DNA from: Andreprevotia sp. IGB-42 | GTDB taxonomy: Bacteria > Pseudomonadota > Gammaproteobacteria > Burkholderiales > Chitinibacteraceae | Length of the DNA stretch: 64,000 nt | Assembly: GCF_009848685.1 (NCBI RefSeq) | Contig: NZ_WXTX01000009.1 | Location: 1-64,000 of the forward strand | Reading direction: 5' to 3' | Part shown: in pieces, positions 34,578 to 43,095 of the stretch | Numbering within the stretch: position 1 is the first letter of the stretch | How the letters are laid out: the number at the start of each line of letters is the position of its first letter | Made by a program: the position numbers and the translations under genes | The notes under the pieces: generated by a model | The model's input: only the letters and a program-made list of their open reading frames with translations | Told to the model about the DNA's origin: nothing | The model's database searches: none

Positions 34578-36956
34578 ATGAAATTCATCCGTTTATTTTG
34601 CGCCATGCTGTGCACGGCGTTGTTGCTTGCTGCATGTGGCGGGGGCAGCAATGCCGACAGCGCCCAAAGTGGCAAATCCGCGCAAACCGCCGTTGCAACG
34701 CAGGCTGGTGCTGGCTTGGCTGGCATGCCGGCCAATGGCTGGTACTGGAATCCGGTCCAGTCAGGCACTGGCTTCATGTTTGAAATGCAGCGCGACAAGG
34801 GCTTTGTGGGCTTCTTCCTGTATGACGATCTGGGAAACCCGGTCTGGTATGTTTCCCAAGGTGTGGTGACGCAGGTCAACGGTGCCTATCAGTTCAAGGG
34901 CATGCTGCAGTCTTACGAAAACGGGCAGGCCGCAGACTCGGGAACCTACCGTTCGCCAGTGGCCCGGGACGTGGGAGAGGTGCTTATCGTTTTCTCCGGG
35001 TCCGGCAAGGATACGAAGACCACGGTGACTTTGCCCGGTGGCCGCGTGCTCAACGCAGAACGCTTCCCCATCGTGCCCGGCGGCCTTGATATGGCGCCCA
35101 ATCCTGCTGCGCCTGAAACGGGCTGGTACTGGAACCCGGAGCAAGGTGGCCGCGGCTGGGCCATCGAGGTGCAAGGCAATACCGTGTTCATGGCGATGTT
35201 CCACTACGGCACATCCGGCCCGGCCTGGCACATCGTCAGTGGCGATCTGTCGAACGGCAAATTGCTGACCGATTTCCAGCGCTATTCCGGCGGGCAGACC
35301 ATCACCGGCAACTACAGGAGCCCGCCGTCCAGCGTGAGCGCCGGGCAATATGAGCTGCGCTTTCCCGAAGGTTGCGTCGGTACTGCTGCCTTGCAGGGCA
35401 TGACGACCGAGCTGATACAACGCTTCAATTTTGGCCTTGTGACACCGTCTCAGCTCTGCACCGCACACGGTCCGGCTGCCGCCACCTTCCAGGCGCCGGC
35501 GGATGGCAAGGTGCCATGGAATCTGGCAACGCCACTGCAGGTCACCTTGCGCAATGATGCAGGCAGCGTATTGCCGCAGACTTCGCTGTCGTGCTCGGCC
35601 GCCGATAGCGGCGTGATCACGGTAGCCAGCGATTGCAGCAGTATCAAGGCCAGCCGGCTGGGCAGCTTTCCGGTCAAGGTATCCAGTGGCGATACCAGTG
35701 CGATCCTGATGGTGAAGGTGATTCCGCAGCGATTCTGGAGCGGGCTGCGTGGCACATCGCTGGCCGGTAGCCTGGTGGTGATGCCCAATGGCGGTCCGTG
35801 GTCATGGGGCAATAACTACCTGGGGGTGTTGGGTCGCGGGGTGCCAGCATCGGTATTGCGCATCGCAGAAACACCCGCGCCGGTTGTCGCCACAACGGGC
35901 CGAACCGCCATGTTGGGTGCCGTGCAGGCCAGCCTGGGGGCAGGCAACGCCATGGCGCTGACCGAAAATGGCACGGTCTGGACGTGGGGGGGGAATCAGA
36001 CCTTCGCGACATCTGGCCGCAATGATGTGATCGACGGTACGTTGTTGCCGCTGGCAGTCAGGAATCCGCAGGAAAGCGCGGACCTCAGCCATGTGGTCCA
36101 GGTTGAAGTGGGCACGACAAACGCGGTGGCCCTGCTTGATGACGGGCAGGTGGTTGCCTGGGGCACATGTACCGGTTCCGGCGATGGCTTTATCCATTCC
36201 ACACCCGTGTATGTCAGGAACGTTGCCGGAACAGGCAACCTGGGCAATATCGTTGCGGTTGCCGCAGGCAAGAACAGCTATATGGCCCTCTCGGCAGATG
36301 GCCGGGTTTATTACTGGGGGTACCAGCGTGCCGCGTTTACTTCCAATGAATGTGCGGTGCAGCCCTCGCTGGTCAAGCGGGTTGACGGTAGCGACCTGAG
36401 CGACATCGTGGGTATTTCCCTCGGGGGCGATTATGCCCTCGCGCTGAGCCGTGACAGCAGCGTCTGGGAATGGGTACCTGGCGGCATCATCATGGACGGC
36501 AAACTCGAAGTACCGGCGTCCCGGCTTGCCAAGCAGGTTCAGGATCCGAACAGCGGTGGCATTTGGGCGGGGCTCACCATGGTGGCGGCAGGTGCGACGC
36601 AGGCACTGGCGATGGACAAGAACGGCGGTGTTCATAGCTGGCGCGGTGGTGCATCGGGCCGGATGATTGCCGGATCCCTGGTCAAGCCCAAGCAGGTTGC
36701 ACAGGGCACCGACAAGGCGCCGCTGTCGAATGTGGTGTCCATTGCAGCCGGCTCGCTGCATTACCAGGCGCTGCTGAAAGACGGCTCGCTGATGACTTGG
36801 GGCTACAACGAATACGGGCAGATGGGTTACGGGGTGACAACAGACCCGACCTACTACGCTCCCGCTGCATTCCAGGTGCTGATTTCCTCGACCGAGAAGG
36901 TGAAGTTCGGCTCGGTTGCGGTTTATCCCAACCTGACCCGAGCCCGGCAGCCCTGA
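34578..36956 (+). CDS. RCC1-repeat lipoprotein
   Basis: A 792-residue lipoprotein with a signal peptide ending in LLLAAC (Cys20). Two copies of a GWYWNP module, NGWYWNPVQSGTGFMFE (about residue 54) and TGWYWNPEQGGRGWAIE (about 180), lie in the N-terminal third. A beta-sandwich/Ig-like stretch covers 300-390. The C-terminal half has at least six RCC1-type blades marked by WSWGNN (407), WTWGGN (468), VVAWG (524), YYWGY (577) and MTWGYNEYGQMGYG (738), as in a beta-propeller. It probably acts at the outer surface or periplasm; ligand unknown. A terminator follows 18 bp downstream. Confidence 0.78.
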   Translation: MKFIRLFCAMLCTALLLAACGGGSNADSAQSGKSAQTAVATQAGAGLAGMPANGWYWNPVQSGTGFMFEMQRDKGFVGFFLYDDLGNPVWYVSQGVVTQVNGAYQFKGMLQSYENGQAADSGTYRSPVARDVGEVLIVFSGSGKDTKTTVTLPGGRVLNAERFPIVPGGLDMAPNPAAPETGWYWNPEQGGRGWAIEVQGNTVFMAMFHYGTSGPAWHIVSGDLSNGKLLTDFQRYSGGQTITGNYRSPPSSVSAGQYELRFPEGCVGTAALQGMTTELIQRFNFGLVTPSQLCTAHGPAAATFQAPADGKVPWNLATPLQVTLRNDAGSVLPQTSLSCSAADSGVITVASDCSSIKASRLGSFPVKVSSGDTSAILMVKVIPQRFWSGLRGTSLAGSLVVMPNGGPWSWGNNYLGVLGRGVPASVLRIAETPAPVVATTGRTAMLGAVQASLGAGNAMALTENGTVWTWGGNQTFATSGRNDVIDGTLLPLAVRNPQESADLSHVVQVEVGTTNAVALLDDGQVVAWGTCTGSGDGFIHSTPVYVRNVAGTGNLGNIVAVAAGKNSYMALSADGRVYYWGYQRAAFTSNECAVQPSLVKRVDGSDLSDIVGISLGGDYALALSRDSSVWEWVPGGIIMDGKLEVPASRLAKQVQDPNSGGIWAGLTMVAAGATQALAMDKNGGVHSWRGGASGRMIAGSLVKPKQVAQGTDKAPLSNVVSIAAGSLHYQALLKDGSLMTWGYNEYGQMGYGVTTDPTYYAPAAFQVLISSTEKVKFGSVAVYPNLTRARQP

Positions 36957-36974
36957 ACTGCCGGCAGGCAAGCC

Positions 36975-37003
36975 AACAGGCCAGCTTTCGCTGGCCTGTT
37001 TTT
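36975..37003 (+). terminator. Rho-independent terminator
   Basis: AACAGGCCAG-CTTTCG-CTGGCCTGTT followed by TTT. It ends the RCC1 lipoprotein gene. Confidence 0.85.
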
Positions 37004-37043
37004 CATTGCGCCGGTTGCGCTGCTGGCAGCCCGGCATGGCAAC

Positions 37044-37616
37044 TTAATGCGTAAAGATGGGCATCGACAGAATGGCGCTCAGGATGGCCCAGGCACCGCC
37101 GCCTATCCACATGATCAGGTAGGTCATGTCGCGTACATCTTCGTCGCGTTCCTTGCCCAGCATGGCGGGAATGCCGTGGTAGACCAGTGCGCAAGCCATG
37201 GCCAGGCCCGTGAAGGCGCAGGCCACGTTGAATGCCAGGTAGGGCACGAACAGCGTCAGTGACGACAACCACATCGGCACGGCGGACACGGCTGCCAGCA
37301 GGTAGCTGCCGTCATAGTCACTATGCGCTTTGTGCGCGCGCGCCAGTTGCCGGATGATCCAGGCGATGCCGGGAACGGTGATCATTTCCGCAACGAAAAA
37401 GGCTGCAGCCACGGTCTGCCAGTGCGACATGCTAACTTCGCCGCCGTAGTACTGGCCGTAATGGTTGCCGGCATACAGCATCATCAACACCGGCAGCAGC
37501 GATAGCGGCAATACCAGTTTCAGGAAGATGCCCAGGGTGGCGGGATGTGCGGCTTGCAGCTCATCCCAGCCTTCGTGGTAGGAAACGAGCATGTGCGGGT
37601 ACGAAGATGCTTTCAT
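37044..37616 (-). CDS. Yip1-family membrane protein
   Basis: A 190-residue integral membrane protein with five hydrophobic segments, such as LKLVLPLSLLPVLMMLYAG and VAAAFFVAEMITVPGIAWII. The GWDELQAAHPATLGIF start and overall spacing match the prokaryotic Yip1 (DUF1282-like) family of unknown function. A very strong AAGGAGGT site precedes the ATG at 37616. It is convergent with the preceding lipoprotein gene and divergent from glnS. Confidence 0.78.
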   Translation of the reverse strand: MKASSYPHMLVSYHEGWDELQAAHPATLGIFLKLVLPLSLLPVLMMLYAGNHYGQYYGGEVSMSHWQTVAAAFFVAEMITVPGIAWIIRQLARAHKAHSDYDGSYLLAAVSAVPMWLSSLTLFVPYLAFNVACAFTGLAMACALVYHGIPAMLGKERDEDVRDMTYLIMWIGGGAWAILSAILSMPIFTH

Positions 37617-37793
37617 GGGAAACCTCCTTGGCCTTGCGGTGGAAGCAGGAAAACGCCATGCAAAAGGCGGGGTATGACTTGGTGTTAGACCAGTGCTGCC
37701 CGCATAAATCCATCCGCGCGTTGCATCGCCCGATGACTGGTCTTTTTCCGGTTACAATCTGTCCTTTGAATCTAGCCGTCCATTCCCGCGCTT

Positions 37794-39482
37794 ATGAGCA
37801 ACGAAGCCCCAGTCAGCAACTTCATCCGCGCCATCATCGATGGCGATCTTGTCTCCGGCAAGCGCTCGTCCGTCGTGACGCGTTTTCCGCCCGAGCCCAA
37901 TGGTTACCTGCATGTCGGGCACGCCAAATCGATCTGCCTGAACTTCGGCATTGCCGAGGATTACCAGGGCCAGTGCAACCTGCGCATGGACGATACCAAT
38001 CCGGAGAAGGAAGAGGATGAATACGCTGCCGCCATCGAAGCCGATGTGCGCTGGCTGGGTTTTGCATGGCATGGCGATGTACGCCATGCGTCCGACTACT
38101 TCGAGCAACTGTACGCGTACGCCGAAGAACTGATCAGCGCCGGCAAGGCCTTCGTGTGCGAGCTGAATGCCGAGGAGATGCGCGAGTACCGCGGCGATTT
38201 CTCCAAGCCCGGCAGGGATAGCCCGTACCGCACCCGCACGGTTGAGGAAAACCTGGCGCTGTTCCGCGCCATGCGCGCCGGCGAGTATGCCGATGGCAGC
38301 AAGACACTGCGCCTGAAAATCGACATGGGCTCGCCCAACCTCAACCTGCGCGATCCGGTGATTTACCGCATCAAGCGGGCCACGCACATCAAGACTGGCG
38401 ATAGCTGGTGCATCTACCCGATGTACGACTACACGCATTGCATCTCGGACGCGCTGGAAGGCATCACGCATTCGCTGTGCACGCTGGAGTTCGAAGATCA
38501 TCGCCCGCTGTACGACTGGGTGCTGGACAACATCACCATCGCCAGTCATCCGCAACAGATCGAGTTCTCGCGGTTGGAGCTGCTGTATGTGGTCACCTCC
38601 AAACGCAAGCTCAAGCAACTGGTGGACGAGCAGCTGGTGAGCGGCTGGGATGACCCGCGCATGCCTACCATTACCGGCATGCGCCGCCGTGGTTACTCGC
38701 CGGAGGGCATCAAGCTGTTTGCGCAGCGTATCGGTGTCTCCAAGGGCGAGAACATCATCGACTACAGCATCCTGGAAGGGGCGGTACGCGAAACGCTGGA
38801 AGAAGCCTGCCCGCGCGTGATTGCTGTGCTGGACCCGATCAAGGTGACGCTGACCAATTTCGAGGCCGGCGTAACCGCCAGCCGCAGCGCGCCATACCAC
38901 CCGCACCATGCCGAGTGGGGCGAGCGCGAAGTGCCGATTGCGCCCACCATCTATGTGGAGCGGGAAGACTTTGCCGAAGTGCCGCCGGCGGGCTGGCAAC
39001 GGCTGACACTGGGCAGCGAAGTGCGCCTGCGCTACTCGTATGTGATCAAGTGCGATGAAGTGGTGAAGGATGCGGCGGGCAATGTGGTCGAGCTCAAGTG
39101 CAGCATCGACCCCGCCACGCTGGGCCAGAACCCGGTTGGCCGCAAGGTGAAGGGCGTGATCCACTGGATCTCGGCCGAGCACGCCATCGAAGCCGAAGTG
39201 CGCTTGTACGACCGCCTGTTTACCGAGGCACGCCCGGATGCGGTACGCGGCGCCGACGGCCAGTACGTGGACTTCAAGCAGTTCATCAACGGTGCATCGC
39301 TGCAGACCATTACCGCCTATGTGGAACCGGTGGTGTCCACCGCGGCGCCGGAAACGCGTTACCAGTTCGAGCGCCTGGGTTACTTCGTGACTGACCGTCA
39401 TGACCATGTGGCCGGCGGCAAGCCGGTCTTCAACCGTACCGTGACGCTCAAGGATGCGTGGGCGGCCAAGGAAGCCAAGTGA
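37794..39482 (+). CDS. glnS: Glutaminyl-tRNA synthetase
   Basis: This charges tRNA-Gln with glutamine. The 562-residue class I synthetase has a HIGH-type motif HVGH in [15 protein letters not shown] and a KMSKS-type VVTSKRKL. The dimer/tRNA-anticodon domains complete the C-terminus ([16 protein letters not shown]). The frame to 39482 is shared by one base (TGATG) with the next gene. Confidence 0.97.
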   Translation: MSNEAPVSNFIRAIIDGDLVSGKRSSVVTRFPPEPNGYLHVGHAKSICLNFGIAEDYQGQCNLRMDDTNPEKEEDEYAAAIEADVRWLGFAWHGDVRHASDYFEQLYAYAEELISAGKAFVCELNAEEMREYRGDFSKPGRDSPYRTRTVEENLALFRAMRAGEYADGSKTLRLKIDMGSPNLNLRDPVIYRIKRATHIKTGDSWCIYPMYDYTHCISDALEGITHSLCTLEFEDHRPLYDWVLDNITIASHPQQIEFSRLELLYVVTSKRKLKQLVDEQLVSGWDDPRMPTITGMRRRGYSPEGIKLFAQRIGVSKGENIIDYSILEGAVRETLEEACPRVIAVLDPIKVTLTNFEAGVTASRSAPYHPHHAEWGEREVPIAPTIYVEREDFAEVPPAGWQRLTLGSEVRLRYSYVIKCDEVVKDAAGNVVELKCSIDPATLGQNPVGRKVKGVIHWISAEHAIEAEVRLYDRLFTEARPDAVRGADGQYVDFKQFINGASLQTITAYVEPVVSTAAPETRYQFERLGYFVTDRHDHVAGGKPVFNRTVTLKDAWAAKEAK

Positions 39483-39892
39483 TGCGCGCTATCGCCGCTG
39501 TTTTGCTGCTGATCGCGCTGATGCCGTTTGCAGTGGCCGACGATGCGGCCCCGGCTGCCGCCGACGCAGCCGCGGCCCCGGTGATTTTCAAGGGTACGCG
39601 CGGCCTGGCACCGGTACAGGTAGTTTATGACTATCTGAAAGACCGCATTGCCGATGAGCATGGCCTGGCTGATTACCAGTCGTTGGCTATCAGGCAGCAG
39701 GCGAAGGGCGAAGCGGGCGAGCAGGTGCAGATGGAAGTGGTGCTGGCCGGCTTGAAGGATGACGCCGTTGCCAGCCAGCGCTACCAGCTTGGCTTGGTGC
39801 TGGCCGATAGCGGCTGGGATATCAACAGCGCGCGGCAGGACTGGAAGTGCCGGCGCGGTGGCAAGGGCTGGACGACCAAGCCTTGCAAATGA
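39482..39892 (+). CDS. Small exported protein of unknown function
   Basis: A 136-residue protein whose start ATG overlaps the glnS stop by one base (tgATG), so translation is coupled. A signal peptide (AAVLLLIALMPFAVA) is followed by an Ala/Pro-rich patch and a mostly helical region (YDYLKDRIADEHGLADYQSL). A conserved-looking end, SARQDWKCRRGGKGWTTKPC, contains two Cys. I do not recognise the family. Confidence 0.72.
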   Translation: MRAIAAVLLLIALMPFAVADDAAPAAADAAAAPVIFKGTRGLAPVQVVYDYLKDRIADEHGLADYQSLAIRQQAKGEAGEQVQMEVVLAGLKDDAVASQRYQLGLVLADSGWDINSARQDWKCRRGGKGWTTKPCK

Positions 39893-39955
39893 CATCGGCC
39901 TGTTTGCCGAGCCGGGCGGCGTCAGCCGCCCGTTTGCATATCTAAAGGGGTAGCA

Positions 39956-41671
39956 ATGAGCGAACCGACAGCAACGCGTTTGAGCAAGCAACAGCTATTC
40001 AAAGCCTTCTGGCATCTGACCCGCCCTTATTGGGTGGGTGATGAAAAGTGGAAGGGCATCGGCCTGCTGGTGCTGGTGGTCGCGCTGAATCTGGCCATCG
40101 TCTACATGAATGTCCAGTTCAACAGCTGGTATGGCGTGTTCTACGACGCATTGCAAAAGCTCGATTCGGTGACGTTCTGGCAACAGATGAAGCACTTTGC
40201 CATTCTGGCGTTCTTCTGGATCGCCATTCAGGTTTATGCGCTGTACTTCCGGCAGATGCTGGAAATCAAATGGCGGCGCTGGCTGACCGAAGACTTCAAG
40301 CAGCGCTGGATGCAAGGGCAAGGCTATTACCGGCTACAGCTGACCGATCGCAAAACCGATAACCCCGACCAGCGGATTGCCGAGGATGTCGGGCAGTTCG
40401 TCAGCCTGACGCTGGGGCTGTCGCTGGGCCTGATGCGCTCGGTAGTGAACTTGATTACGTTCATTACCATCCTGTGGGCATTGTCCGGACCATTGCGCTT
40501 TGTATTGATGGGCCACAATGTGGTGATTCCCGGCTACATGGTGTGGGCAGCAATCCTTTATACCATCGTCGGCACGCTGGTGACGATCTGGATCGGCAAG
40601 GCGCTGGTCGGGCTCAACTTCGAACAGCAACGCCGCGAGGCCAACTTCCGTTTTGCGCTGATACGCGTGCGGGAAAATGCCGAATCCATCGCGCTTTACA
40701 AAGGCGAAGGTGCCGAGCGCAAGCAGTTGTCGTTCCGCCTCGGCAGCGTGGTGGAGAACTTCTGGTCCATCATGCGCCTCAACAAGCGTCTGACTACATT
40801 CACCTCGTTCTGGGGGCAACTGGCGATCATCTTCCCGTTCCTGGTTGCGGCGCCACGCCTGTTTGCCAAGGAAATCCAGCTCGGCGGGCTGATGCAGATC
40901 AACAATGCGTTCCGAGAGGTTTATGATTCGCTCAATTTCATCATGGATAGCTTCTCCACGCTGGCAACCTGGAAAGCGGTGATCGACCGGCTGAGCACGT
41001 TTGAAGACAGCTTGGGCGAGGCCGCCGCATTGCCGGTGCTGTCACCTGCGCCGGCTGACCATGTGCAGGTCAGCGCATTGGGCGTGAACAAGCCCGACGG
41101 CGATGTGTTGATTGCCGGGCTGGATTTGTCGCTGCAGGCGGGGGATCGCCTGCTGGTGCAGGGGGCGTCGGGCAGTGGCAAGAGTACGCTGCTGCGTACG
41201 CTGGCGGGGATCTGGCCGTATGCCAGCGGCAACGTGGCGTATCCACAGGATGCCGGCGTGCTGTTCCTGTCGCAGCGTCCTTACCTGCCGCTGGGCAGTC
41301 TGCGTGAGGCGTTGTCTTACCCGGCCGAAACACTCGCTGATGATGAAGCGCTTCGCGCCGTGCTGGCACAGGTGAAGCTCAGCCAATTGGCCGATCAGCT
41401 CGATGTGGTCAAACCCTGGTCGCATGAATTGAGTTTGGGTGAGCAGCAACGCATTGCGATGGCGCGCGCACTCCTGCTCAAGCCACGGATACTGGTGCTG
41501 GATGAAGCGACATCGGCAATCGATGAAGCGGCCGAATCGACGCTGTATCAAGCACTGATCGCTGCCTTGCCAAGCAGCACACTGATCAGCGTTGGCCATC
41601 GCTCCTCGCTCAAGCAATTCCACAACCGCTTCCTTGATTGCCATGGTGACGGCAACTGGTCACTGGCTTGA
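39956..41671 (+). CDS. ABC transporter, SbmA/BacA-like permease fused to ATPase
   Basis: A 571-residue half-transporter with an ABC_membrane_2-type permease (residues about 40-330; about 5-6 hydrophobic segments) and a C-terminal ATPase. Walker A GASGSGKST, signature LSLGEQQR and Walker B ILVLDEATSAID are intact. The permease resembles SbmA/BacA and YddA, which import peptides or vitamin-B12-like ligands. In this fold ATP hydrolysis drives transport through a homodimer. Possible substrates are peptides or lipid-like molecules; sequence alone does not decide. Confidence 0.88.
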   Translation: MSEPTATRLSKQQLFKAFWHLTRPYWVGDEKWKGIGLLVLVVALNLAIVYMNVQFNSWYGVFYDALQKLDSVTFWQQMKHFAILAFFWIAIQVYALYFRQMLEIKWRRWLTEDFKQRWMQGQGYYRLQLTDRKTDNPDQRIAEDVGQFVSLTLGLSLGLMRSVVNLITFITILWALSGPLRFVLMGHNVVIPGYMVWAAILYTIVGTLVTIWIGKALVGLNFEQQRREANFRFALIRVRENAESIALYKGEGAERKQLSFRLGSVVENFWSIMRLNKRLTTFTSFWGQLAIIFPFLVAAPRLFAKEIQLGGLMQINNAFREVYDSLNFIMDSFSTLATWKAVIDRLSTFEDSLGEAAALPVLSPAPADHVQVSALGVNKPDGDVLIAGLDLSLQAGDRLLVQGASGSGKSTLLRTLAGIWPYASGNVAYPQDAGVLFLSQRPYLPLGSLREALSYPAETLADDEALRAVLAQVKLSQLADQLDVVKPWSHELSLGEQQRIAMARALLLKPRILVLDEATSAIDEAAESTLYQALIAALPSSTLISVGHRSSLKQFHNRFLDCHGDGNWSLA

Positions 41672-41713
41672 TGATTTTTGCCAGCTCCGGTGGGGCTGGC
41701 ATCTGGAAAAAGA

Positions 41714-42778
41714 ATGACTGCACTTAAAAACGATACCTTCCTGCGTGCGCTGTTGCGTGAGCCTGTTGAATACACCCCCGTATGGCTGATGCGCCAGGCG
41801 GGCCGCTATCTGCCGGAGTACCGCGCATCGCGCAAGGCGGCGGGTTCCTTTCTTGACCTGTGCAAATCGAAAGAATTTGCCACCGAAGTCACGCTGCAGC
41901 CGCTGGATCGTTTTCCGCTCGATGCGGCCATCCTGTTCAGCGATATCCTGACCGTGCCGGATGCCATGGGCCTGGGCCTCTACTTTGCCGAGGGCGAAGG
42001 CCCCAAGTTCGAGCGCCCGCTGCGTGACGAAGCGGCCATCAAGGCGCTGAGCGTGCCGGACATGAGCGAGCTGCAGTATGTGTTCGACGCAGTCAGCAGC
42101 ATCCGCAATGCGCTGGATGGTCGGGTGCCGCTGATCGGTTTCTCCGGTTCGCCGTTCACGCTGGCGTGCTACATGATCGAAGGCGGTGGCTCGGATACCT
42201 TCAGCCGCGTCAAAACGCTGATGTATGACCGCCCGGACTTGCTGCACCATATCCTGGACGTGAACGCCCGGGCGGTAACCGCCTACCTGAATGCGCAAAT
42301 CGATGCGGGTGCGCAGGCGGTGCAGATTTTCGATACCTGGGGCGGCGCGCTGGCATTCGGCAAGTACCAGGCGTTCTCGCTCGCCTACATGCAGCGCATC
42401 GTGGCTGGCCTCAAGCGCGAGGCTGATGGCCGCCGCGTGCCGGTGATCGTGTTCACCAAGGGTGGCGGGCTATGGCTGGAGCAGATCGCCGATAGTGGCT
42501 GTGATGCGGTGGGGCTGGACTGGACAGTAGATCTTGGCGATGCGCGCCGCCGAGTGGGCAACCGGGTGGCGTTGCAGGGCAACTTCGACCCCAATGCGTT
42601 GTTCGCCCAACCGGCTGCCATCGAGGCCGAAGTGGCGCGATTGTTGTCAGCTTACGGTGCCGGTAGCGGCCACGTGTTCAATCTGGGCCATGGCATCAGC
42701 CAGTTCACCAATCCCGAGCATGTGACCGCCTTGGTCAACGCGGTACACCACTTTTCGCGCAAGCAGGCCGTACGCTGA
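41714..42778 (+). CDS. hemE: Uroporphyrinogen decarboxylase
   Basis: This decarboxylates uroporphyrinogen III to coproporphyrinogen III in heme synthesis. The 354-residue product starts at ATG 41714 ([16 protein letters not shown]). [16 protein letters not shown] and the [15 protein letters not shown] motif with the conserved Asp are diagnostic, as is [16 protein letters not shown]. It lies 42 bp after the ABC transporter gene. Confidence 0.97.
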   Translation: MTALKNDTFLRALLREPVEYTPVWLMRQAGRYLPEYRASRKAAGSFLDLCKSKEFATEVTLQPLDRFPLDAAILFSDILTVPDAMGLGLYFAEGEGPKFERPLRDEAAIKALSVPDMSELQYVFDAVSSIRNALDGRVPLIGFSGSPFTLACYMIEGGGSDTFSRVKTLMYDRPDLLHHILDVNARAVTAYLNAQIDAGAQAVQIFDTWGGALAFGKYQAFSLAYMQRIVAGLKREADGRRVPVIVFTKGGGLWLEQIADSGCDAVGLDWTVDLGDARRRVGNRVALQGNFDPNALFAQPAAIEAEVARLLSAYGAGSGHVFNLGHGISQFTNPEHVTALVNAVHHFSRKQAVR

Positions 42779-43095
42779 TTTTCTCTTGCTAACAAGGACT
42801 TGCGGCGCTTTTCTCACGCAGACGGTATGAAAGCCGTTCTAAGTTATGCACAGACTTGGAGCGTAAGAAAAGCCGCTTGTCAACTGCGGTTGGCTTGGCT
42901 TGCATGGAAATCAACATAATGCTTAAGTTGTTGATTTGTAAATATTAATTTTTGCGGTTTAAAAAATAAGCAACTTAACTGCAATCTAGGCCGCGCTTCG
43001 CTTCGGGGCAGTTAATCCCAAGCTACCCACAAAATTATCCACAGCTTCTGTGGATGGTTCCCGAAGTGACAATACGGTGAATTTATTCTTACGGC
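42779..43095. other. Origin-like intergenic region: DnaA boxes and IHF site
   Basis: This gap between hemE and priA holds two perfect DnaA boxes, TTATGCACA (42844-42852) and TTATCCACA (43035-43043). Two 7/9 matches flank the second one, at 43023-43031 (CTACCCACA) and 43050-43058 (inverted TGTGGATGG). A perfect IHF consensus (YAA-N4-TTGATW: TAAGTTGTTGATT, 42924-42936) lies between them beside an AT-rich stretch (about 42905-42980). No gene is visible. The layout resembles oriC, datA or DARS elements, but dnaA, dnaN and gyrB are not present nearby. Confidence 0.6.

Noticed and set aside
39956-41671. A standalone permease or peptide importer with a separate ATPase
   Set aside because: The ATPase with Walker A, signature and Walker B lies in the same frame, so it is one fused half-transporter.
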